From the NCBI GenBank assembly GCA_020025295.1, contig JAHHSJ010000041.1:1-18791 (forward strand): a stretch of 18,791 nt of DNA. The letters are read 5' to 3'. This DNA comes from Oscillospiraceae bacterium (GTDB lineage: Bacteria; Bacillota; Clostridia; Oscillospirales; Oscillospiraceae). Positions 1-5,141 of this stretch are shown here, piece after piece. The number at the start of each line of letters is the position of its first letter. Within the stretch, counting starts at the first letter, position 1. A program made the position numbers and the translations under genes. The notes under the pieces are model-generated. The model was not told where the DNA came from. It did not search any database and was given only the letters and a program-made list of their open reading frames with translations.

Positions 1-145
1 GGCCGGTGAGGACTCCATCCGTGAGATCATCCCCTTCCCCATGAACAAGAACGCTCAGGATGTGATGATGGGTTCTCCCTCCGTCGTCGATCCCAAGCAG
101 CTGGAAGAGGTTCACATCGCCATCACCGCCACCGAAGAGGAGTAA
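1..145 (+). CDS. aspS: Aspartyl-tRNA synthetase, C-terminal end (partial)
   Basis: This is the last 47 codons of a gene that begins before the window; the reading frame starts at base 2 and ends at TAA 143-145. The peptide contains SIREIIPFPMNKNAQD, which resembles the C-terminal segment of bacterial AspRS (SIRDVIAFPK-type, after class II motif 3), and then the usual VDPKQLEEVHI ending with a short Glu-rich tail. The family enzyme charges tRNA-Asp with aspartate in the cytoplasm. A strong rho-independent terminator follows 20 bases after the stop, so aspS is the last gene of its transcript. Only the tail is visible, so discriminating and nondiscriminating AspRS cannot be told apart. Confidence 0.85.
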   Translation, partial: AGEDSIREIIPFPMNKNAQDVMMGSPSVVDPKQLEEVHIAITATEEE

Positions 146-165
146 TTTCCCTTTTTGAAGCACAC

Positions 166-201
166 AAAGCCCCCATCCGAGGTTCGGATGGGGGCTTTTT
201 T
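166..201 (+). terminator. Rho-independent terminator of aspS
   Basis: A perfect 15-bp stem (166-180 with 184-198, core GCCCCCATCCGA) with a 3-nt loop, running into six T at 196-201. It lies 20 bases after the aspS stop codon. Confidence 0.93.
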
Positions 202-244
202 GTGGCTCCGGGGCTTTGGACAACTTCATTTAGTTTACATAACT

Positions 245-334
245 TTGTATAGGCAGGCTGACCGACTGCATTTTTGGATTCTGTTTGCCTTCTTTCTCGC
301 TCTGGCGCTTGCCGGATTGATTCTGGTGCTTTGA
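245..334 (+). CDS. Possible tiny single-pass membrane protein (29 aa, start uncertain)
   Basis: A short plus-strand frame ends with TGA at 332-334, six bases before the strong hairpin at 341-367. From a TTG at 245 it reads MYRQADRLH followed by about 20 strongly hydrophobic residues (FWILFAFFLALALAGLILV) and the stop, so a basic/polar N-terminus is followed by one membrane span. A stop codon next to a terminator is what a real small gene would show. Against it, no good Shine-Dalgarno precedes TTG 245. The only in-frame ATG (188) lies inside the aspS terminator stem, and an AGGCAGG at 251-257 would serve only a CTG at 266. It matches no family I recognise and could be chance hydrophobicity of T-rich spacer DNA. 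Confidence 0.25.
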   Translation: MYRQADRLHFWILFAFFLALALAGLILVL

Positions 335-376
335 AAAAAACCCGTGCTCCATGAAATGGAGCACGGGGGTTTTTTT
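334..376. terminator. Bidirectional rho-independent terminator
   Basis: A perfect 12-bp stem (341-352 with 356-367, CCCGTGCTCCAT) with a GAA loop. It is flanked by seven A on the left (334-340) and seven T on the right (370-376), so it can stop transcripts from either direction. On the minus strand it ends the 435-956 gene; on the plus strand it backs up the aspS terminator or ends the possible small ORF. Confidence 0.92.
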
Positions 377-434
377 CATAATGATTCATAGGGAAGGAAC
401 AGCAGCTTGTTCGCCTCCCACACAGGATTTCATC

Positions 435-956
435 TCAGATGGGGTTCTCCTCTGGTTCCACGATGGTGCCGTCGGCGGCATAGAAGGTAATATTGCCCGC
501 ATCGGTGGGCAGCACCAGCACAAAGGGTTCTTCCGGCTCCAACTCGACGGTTTTCACCTCCGTGCCGTCGTCGATCTCCACCCGAACCACGCCTGCATGG
601 TTCATGGACAGGAAGGCGTGCTGTTTGCCCTCCTCCAGATGTGCCTCAAGAATGCCCCGGTCTACCGCCGACAGCGTTCCGCCGCCTCGGAAAAACCAGC
701 CGAAGGACAGCCCCGGACGGTTGACATAAATTGAAAAGACATGGGTCTCCTTGGTGTCCGGGTAGGAGATGTAGGCCGCCAGATCATGGGAGGCCACTCC
801 CACGGTTTTCCAATCCTCCGCAATCTGCTGGGACTGGCGCATTTCCTGCTCCAACTTTGCCTTGGGATGACCGATATCGCCGTTGGCGAACAGGAACATC
901 ATCACCACGCCCACCACAATCAGCAGGGCGACGATGGAACTCACTTGTTTTTTCAT
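435..956 (-). CDS. Hypothetical membrane-anchored protein, 173 aa
   Basis: I do not recognise a characterised family. The start chosen is ATG 956, which has GGAGG seven bases upstream; an in-frame upstream extension would add 18 residues ahead of this ribosome binding site. Residues 1-6 (MKKQVS) are basic and residues 7-25 form one hydrophobic span without a lipobox cysteine, so it looks like an uncleaved signal anchor with the rest outside the membrane. Residues 31-45 are polar and probably helical. The remainder looks mostly beta, with a YVNRPGLSFGWFFRGGG segment near residues 78-94 and an acidic C-terminus (VEPEENPI). It is a single-gene transcript: a candidate promoter lies about 110 bases upstream and the bidirectional terminator closes it. 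Function is unknown. Confidence 0.8.
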   Translation of the reverse strand: MKKQVSSIVALLIVVGVVMMFLFANGDIGHPKAKLEQEMRQSQQIAEDWKTVGVASHDLAAYISYPDTKETHVFSIYVNRPGLSFGWFFRGGGTLSAVDRGILEAHLEEGKQHAFLSMNHAGVVRVEIDDGTEVKTVELEPEEPFVLVLPTDAGNITFYAADGTIVEPEENPI

Positions 957-1061
957 TGGGTACCTCCCTCTTTCCGATGCTTCCCGGCGATTCCAACGGT
1001 TTGGGGACACGCCGGGTGCGTGCTGTGCTTTCCTGCATCAAAAATGCACCTTATTACCCAG

Positions 1062-1091
1062 ATGATAGCACAGTTTCCCGCAAAATACCAA
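1062..1091 (-). promoter_or_regulatory. Candidate sigma-A promoter for the 435-956 gene
   Basis: On the minus strand, TTGGTA (1091-1086) and TATCAT (1067-1062) are separated by 18 bases. The -35 is imperfect and the spacer is at the long end. Its position downstream of the ricT terminator and upstream of ATG 956 fits a promoter, but no other evidence supports it. Confidence 0.45.
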
Positions 1092-1110
1092 CCAAAAACA
1101 GTTACAGGCA

Positions 1111-1143
1111 AAAAGGGAGCAGGTTCCGGTGAACCTGCTCCCT
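1111..1143 (-). terminator. Rho-independent terminator of the decarboxylase-holB-ricT unit
   Basis: A perfect 13-bp stem (1114-1126 with 1131-1143, AGGGAGCAGGTTC) with a 4-nt loop. Read on the minus strand it is followed by a run of five T (complement of the A run at 1110-1114). It lies 183 bases after the ricT stop. Confidence 0.9.
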
Positions 1144-1325
1144 CTGGTTTGATTCAGTTCTTCCCTTCGTACACCCATGCTCCGTCGCTGCGCTCAGAAG
1201 AAAACTTACTGCGCGTATTCTGCTCGGAACCTGTCCGATTCCGTCCAACCCTTGCTTCCGCAAGGCTGGGCGCTTCGGGGGATGTACCAATGGGAGAGAC
1301 CGCTTTGCGGTATGACGCCTCGGCC
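1144..1325 (-). other. ricT 3' untranslated spacer
   Basis: This stretch lies between the ricT stop and its terminator. I see no convincing gene: open frames here are continuations of frames that overlap ricT. It contains a small CCTTGC/GCAAGG hairpin near 1250 and, at about 1185-1199, TCGCTGCGCTCAGAA, which matches the core of the dispersed palindromic repeat found beside dnaA. Confidence 0.6.
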
Positions 1326-2702
1326 TTACTCTGCCTTGGGGGGCGTACCTCCGTTGGGCTTGTTGGGGCGATGGGGACGGCGGCGGCGGCTCTTGCCGTT
1401 GTTGCCGCCCTTGGCTCCGCCCTCAGCGCCTTCCTTGCGGGGCTGCTGCTGCTGAGGCTTGCCGTTATTGCCATTGCCTCCGGCAGGACGCTCTCTCCGG
1501 GGCTTGCCGGGCTGGGCCTGTCTGCCCTGTCCGGAAGGCTTGCCCTGCGTCGGCTGCTTTCCCTGTGCAGGCTGCTTCTCGCCGCCCTGCTGCTGGGGAG
1601 CCTTGACCGCACCGCCTTCGCCGGCAGGCTTTCTGTGCCGACGGTTACGGCGGCGAGGATTCTTCTCTCCGCCCTCTTCCGTGGGGGCTGCACCCTCCAC
1701 CGGAGCCGGCTTTGCCTTCGGACGGTTCTCGGGACGGGGGCACTCAACGCGCTCAGCCTTGGGAGCCTGCTTTTTCTCCGTCTGAGGTGCCACCGCACTG
1801 GCCGGGGCCGCAGGCGCCGTAGCACGCAATCTGGTGCGTTCTGCACGCTCTTCCTCGGTGGGCAGCTCATAGCCCTCGGGGCGCTTTCCCTTGCCGGAGC
1901 GAATCACCTTGATTTCGCTGTTGGAATAGACCTGCGGATTCTCCGGGTCGTCGTCCAGCTTGACCTTGACCTTCTCCCGGAGCAGCTGGACAGAATTGAC
2001 CACGCCCACGCCGTCGGGGGTCTCCACCAGACTTTCCAGCTTGGGGGTGCGTGTGAGCACATCCTCATAGGCCTCCTGCTCGTACTTCAGGCAGCACATC
2101 AGTCTGCCGCAGGCACCGGAAATCTTGGTGGGGTTCAGGGACAGATTCTGGGTCTTTGCCATCTTGATGGACACGGGATGGAAGTCATCCAAGAAAGCGT
2201 TGCAGCAATAGGGTCTGCCGCAGACGCCCAGACCACCCAGCAGCTTGGCCTCGTCACGGACGCCGATCTGCCGCAGCTCGATGCGGGTATGGAAGATGCT
2301 GGCCAGATCCCGCACCAAGGCACGGAAGTCCACCCGTCCGTCACTGGTGAAGAAAAAGAGGATCTTGGAGCCATCAAAGTTGTACTCCACCTCTACCAGC
2401 TTCATGTCCAGTCCATGCTCCTGAATCTTCTTCTGGCAGATGTCGAAGGCCTTCTTTTCCTTCTCTTTGTTCTCAGCGACGGCCTTGACATCCTCCTCGG
2501 TGGCCTTACGCAGCACCGGACGCAGGGGGGAAACCAGCTCGATCTCGTCAATGAGCCGATTGCCCTCCACGCACTCGCCGAATTCCACGCCCCGGCTGGT
2601 CTCAATGATGACCTGCTCTCCGGGCTGAATTTTGAGCCCGTCGGGGTTGAAATAATATGATTTTCCGCCCTCTTTGAAGCGGACACTGATGATTTCTGTC
2701 AT
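1326..2702 (-). CDS. ricT: RicT (PSP1-domain, YaaT family), with a long basic tail; 458 aa
   Basis: In Bacillus subtilis, RicT works with RicA and RicF in an Fe-S-containing complex needed for mRNA maturation by RNase Y and for developmental switches. Residues 1 to about 275 are the conserved PSP1 region. The cysteine-rich core reads GVCGRPYCC at 159-167, then GACGRLMCC at 196-204, so Cys161, 166, 167 and 198 sit where the known cluster-ligating cysteines are expected. From about residue 290 to 458 the protein is a Pro/Lys/Arg/Gln/Gly-rich, probably disordered tail (RRNRRHRKP, KPQQQQPRK, SRRRRPHRP); B. subtilis RicT lacks this and is about 275 aa. Start ATG 2702 follows AAGGAGG, which overlaps the holB stop codon 14 bases upstream, so the two genes are probably translationally linked. 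The partners RicA and RicF are not in the window. Confidence 0.95.
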   Translation of the reverse strand: MTEIISVRFKEGGKSYYFNPDGLKIQPGEQVIIETSRGVEFGECVEGNRLIDEIELVSPLRPVLRKATEEDVKAVAENKEKEKKAFDICQKKIQEHGLDMKLVEVEYNFDGSKILFFFTSDGRVDFRALVRDLASIFHTRIELRQIGVRDEAKLLGGLGVCGRPYCCNAFLDDFHPVSIKMAKTQNLSLNPTKISGACGRLMCCLKYEQEAYEDVLTRTPKLESLVETPDGVGVVNSVQLLREKVKVKLDDDPENPQVYSNSEIKVIRSGKGKRPEGYELPTEEERAERTRLRATAPAAPASAVAPQTEKKQAPKAERVECPRPENRPKAKPAPVEGAAPTEEGGEKNPRRRNRRHRKPAGEGGAVKAPQQQGGEKQPAQGKQPTQGKPSGQGRQAQPGKPRRERPAGGNGNNGKPQQQQPRKEGAEGGAKGGNNGKSRRRRPHRPNKPNGGTPPKAE

Positions 2703-2716
2703 TCTCGTTCCCTCCT

Positions 2717-3517
2717 TTACAGGGATAGTTGCATACCGAACCAGCCCAGCAAATGGCCGGCCGGCACATGAAACGCCGTCATCGTGAGGCCCTGTCTGGC
2801 GGCGTCCGCCAGCGAGAGCAGCTTGGCTCTGGGGAGCGACTGCACCAGCAGCTCCATCTCCGGAAGGGGGTACTGCCCGGTGACACTGCTCAGCACTGCC
2901 TCCTGACAAAGACGCTCCACATCGGAGAGAAAACCGTCCAATTCCTGACGATCCGGCTTCTTCAGCTCCATTGCGGTGAGGTATTTCACCCGTTCCAGCT
3001 CACTTCCGGTGCTGATGGCCCGGGCAAAGCCCAAGGCCGCCTCGGAAAAGGCGTGTTCCGGGTCCTCCTCCACCAGTTCCACGGTACAACGGGAACGGAT
3101 GGTTTCCAGCAGCGCCCCCACCCGGTCGCAGAGCAGGACAAAGGCCGCATAGGGCGGACCCTCCTCCAGCACCTTCAGCAGGGCATTCTGGGCGTTGACA
3201 TTCAGGTTCTGTGCGTCCTCAATGAGGTAGACCTTGCTCCGAGCCTCGTTGGGACGAATGATCGTATCATTGCGAAGGGCACGGATGGGGTCCACCTTGA
3301 TGGCAACGCCCACATCTTCCTTCCGCATGAACTGCGTCACGGAAATAATGTCCGGATGGATGCCGTGGATGGCCTTTCGGCAGTCCCGGCACACGCCGCA
3401 AGGGGGATTTGGACCGCTGCACACCAAACTCTGTGCCAGCTCCAGCCCCTTCTTCTTGCGTGCCTGTGCGCCGCCGGCGACGATGGTAGCATGAAACAGA
3501 CCTTGCTTGTTTTCCAT
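2717..3517 (-). CDS. holB: DNA polymerase III subunit delta prime, 266 aa
   Basis: This is the clamp-loader subunit that helps load the beta clamp (dnaN, in this window) onto primed DNA. The zinc module is visible as four cysteines (33, 40, 43, 46; pattern C-X6-C-X2-C-X2-C). The segment NAQNALLKVLEEGP (about 108-121) and the SRC motif at 142-144 are AAA+ sensor-region signatures of delta prime and gamma/tau. A normal Walker A is absent (AGGAQARKKKG), as expected of the non-ATPase delta prime subunit. I chose ATG 3517 because GGAGGAG lies nine bases upstream; a GTG at 3538 precedes that site and would add seven residues. In B. subtilis the order is yaaO-tmk-yaaQ-yaaR-holB-yaaT; here the decarboxylase and ricT flank holB directly. 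Confidence 0.93.
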   Translation of the reverse strand: MENKQGLFHATIVAGGAQARKKKGLELAQSLVCSGPNPPCGVCRDCRKAIHGIHPDIISVTQFMRKEDVGVAIKVDPIRALRNDTIIRPNEARSKVYLIEDAQNLNVNAQNALLKVLEEGPPYAAFVLLCDRVGALLETIRSRCTVELVEEDPEHAFSEAALGFARAISTGSELERVKYLTAMELKKPDRQELDGFLSDVERLCQEAVLSSVTGQYPLPEMELLVQSLPRAKLLSLADAARQGLTMTAFHVPAGHLLGWFGMQLSL

Positions 3518-3590
3518 GTACCTCATCTCCTCCTGCACATCATTTTCGGCATAAACCGCTGGATTACCGCTGTTTTTCTGCGTTGCAGGC

Positions 3591-4931
3591 TCATTTTGTC
3601 ACCAAAACAACGCTGCTCTTATCATAACACAGCTCATACAAATAAGCGAGAATTTTTTCATCAATGACTTCGCCGGGAGACACCACGGGCACGCCGGGAG
3701 GATAGGGGGCAATCACTTCCGCCGCCGTCCGACCCACTGCCCGTTCCAGATGGCACTTGCTGGTGGGGGCGAACCGGGCTTCTCTCGGCTCCATGGAGCG
3801 AGTCGGGATAGGAGGCGCCTCCAAGCTGGCGACATAGGCCGGTTTTCCACGGTAGCCATAGAAATTCAAGGCACGGGTCAGCCGCAGAAGGTCCTTTTCC
3901 TCGTCGGCTGCCGTGAGAATGGCCACCACATGATGGCGGTCCTCCATCTCCGGGTAAATGCCCATATCTTGCAACTTTTTGGACATCATTTTGCCGTTTT
4001 CCACCTGAAACACCAGTCGGCAGGGGTCCTGATACGCTGCGGTGAGGGTGGGATACGCACGCCGCAGCTGCTCGCACCACCGGGCCACCTGACAATAGTG
4101 TTCCCGATGCTCCCACATCCAGCTACGCAGCTTGTCCAGTGCCGCCATCATCACAAAGCTGGGGGAGGTGGTGGAGGTGAGGGCGCTGGCCCGACGGATG
4201 TCGCTCATGGAAACATGGTTGGCAAAGACCACCGCCGTCTGACCGGGGGCGGGCAGAGTTTTATGGGTGGAAACCGTCACGCCGTCGCAGCAGGCATAGG
4301 GGTTATAGCCCAAAATGCAGTTTTGCTTGCCCCGCAGCACCAGCGGCAGATGGGCGCCATGGGCGCCGTCCACAATCAGCTTGGCTCCGTGGCGGTGGCA
4401 GCAGGCGGCGATTTCCTCCAAGGGAGTCATCACGCCGTAGTAGGTAGGGGTGGTGATGACCACGGCGGTGATGCCGGGATTTTCGTTCAGCAGCTGCTCC
4501 ACCTGACTCAGCTCCACCGCTTTTTGCGTGCATTGCGCCTGATCCCAAGGCCGGGGCAGCCACACCGGGCGCAAATCCAGCAGCGCCATGGCGTTGTGGA
4601 TGCTCTTGTGGCTCACCCGATCCACCAGAATCCGGTCACCGGGCCGGGTGAACAGGCTGAACAGGGTGAACAGCCCCTGCGTCGAGCCGCCGGTGCAGAA
4701 AAAGGCGGTATCCATGCCCCAGTCCCACGCCCAGATGCGCTGGGCGTCCTCCAGCCAGTCATCCCCGCCGTACAGGTCGCCGGTGGGGCCTAACTCCGTA
4801 AAGTCCAGCGGAGCCAGAGCGTTCCACTCCTTCATGGGCATTTCCTTCCCCTTGTGACCGGGCATATGCAGCCGAAGGGGATTTCTTTCGGCAAAATCCG
4901 TGAGAGAATCGTAGAAATTATGGTCCGACAT
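3591..4931 (-). CDS. Orn/Lys/Arg-type PLP decarboxylase family protein (YaaO-like), 446 aa
   Basis: A fold-type I pyridoxal-phosphate enzyme of the ornithine/lysine/arginine decarboxylase family. Visible signatures are HMPGHKG at 22-28, the PLP aspartate region IVDGAHGAH at 186-194 (Asp188) and the cofactor lysine in STHKTLPAPGQ (Lys224). The C-terminal domain ends with the expected IAPYPPGVPVVSPGE segment (about 406-420). The length fits the short Gram-positive forms, which lack the N-terminal wing domain of the E. coli inducible enzymes. The substrate (lysine, arginine or ornithine) cannot be read from sequence; a polyamine-synthesis role is inference. ATG 4931 follows AAGGAG. It is first in a probable transcript with holB (73-base gap) and ricT, the same neighbourhood as yaaO in B. 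subtilis. Confidence 0.9.
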   Translation of the reverse strand: MSDHNFYDSLTDFAERNPLRLHMPGHKGKEMPMKEWNALAPLDFTELGPTGDLYGGDDWLEDAQRIWAWDWGMDTAFFCTGGSTQGLFTLFSLFTRPGDRILVDRVSHKSIHNAMALLDLRPVWLPRPWDQAQCTQKAVELSQVEQLLNENPGITAVVITTPTYYGVMTPLEEIAACCHRHGAKLIVDGAHGAHLPLVLRGKQNCILGYNPYACCDGVTVSTHKTLPAPGQTAVVFANHVSMSDIRRASALTSTTSPSFVMMAALDKLRSWMWEHREHYCQVARWCEQLRRAYPTLTAAYQDPCRLVFQVENGKMMSKKLQDMGIYPEMEDRHHVVAILTAADEEKDLLRLTRALNFYGYRGKPAYVASLEAPPIPTRSMEPREARFAPTSKCHLERAVGRTAAEVIAPYPPGVPVVSPGEVIDEKILAYLYELCYDKSSVVLVTK

Positions 4932-4972
4932 ACTGTTCTCCTTACGATGATGTAAAACCTGATCCGTATCCT

Positions 4973-5001
4973 ATGATAAGCTCCTTCCCTGTTACTCCGA
5001 A
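4973..5001 (-). promoter_or_regulatory. Candidate promoter for the decarboxylase-holB-ricT unit
   Basis: On the minus strand, TTCGGA (5001-4996) and TATCAT (4978-4973) with a 17-base spacer, 42 bases before the decarboxylase start. The -35 match is weak. The spot between the gyrA terminator and the next start makes a promoter likely somewhere here. Confidence 0.4.
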
Positions 5002-5032
5002 TGACAGAACACGAAAGCCGGTTCGTTCTTCC

Positions 5033-5066
5033 CTGTCCTTCTGAGCGAGCGAAGCGAAGCATCTTC
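5033..5066. repeat. Partial copy of the dispersed palindromic repeat
   Basis: CTGTCCTTCTGAGCG followed by AGCGAAGCGAAGCATCTTC resembles the left half of the 74-bp element repeated at 14883-15132, in the same orientation. It lies just downstream of the gyrA terminator (minus-strand sense). Confidence 0.65.
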
Positions 5067-5091
5067 TCTTTCCCTTATTTTTCTCTGCCTG

Positions 5092-5125
5092 AAAAGAGCG
5101 GTCGGGGTCATTGCACCCGACCGCT
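5092..5125 (-). terminator. Rho-independent terminator after gyrA
   Basis: A 10-bp GC-rich stem (5097-5106 with 5116-5125, AGCGGTCGGG) with a 9-nt loop, followed on the minus strand by four T (complement of 5092-5095). It lies 16 bases after the gyrA stop and ends the origin-proximal minus-strand block. Confidence 0.85.
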
Positions 5126-5141
5126 TCTCTTCGGTCTTTCT

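Noticed and set aside
245..257. Resemblance of ATAACTTTGTATA (239-251) to a loxP arm
   Set aside because: It matches a single arm with one mismatch and has no inverted partner at the right distance, so it is taken as chance or part of the dif-like half-site.
741..2660. A 639-residue open frame on the plus strand across ricT
   Set aside because: It lies opposite ricT, runs across a terminator and into the 435-956 gene region, has a Leu/Ala-rich low-complexity composition and no ribosome binding site. It is a GC-driven shadow.
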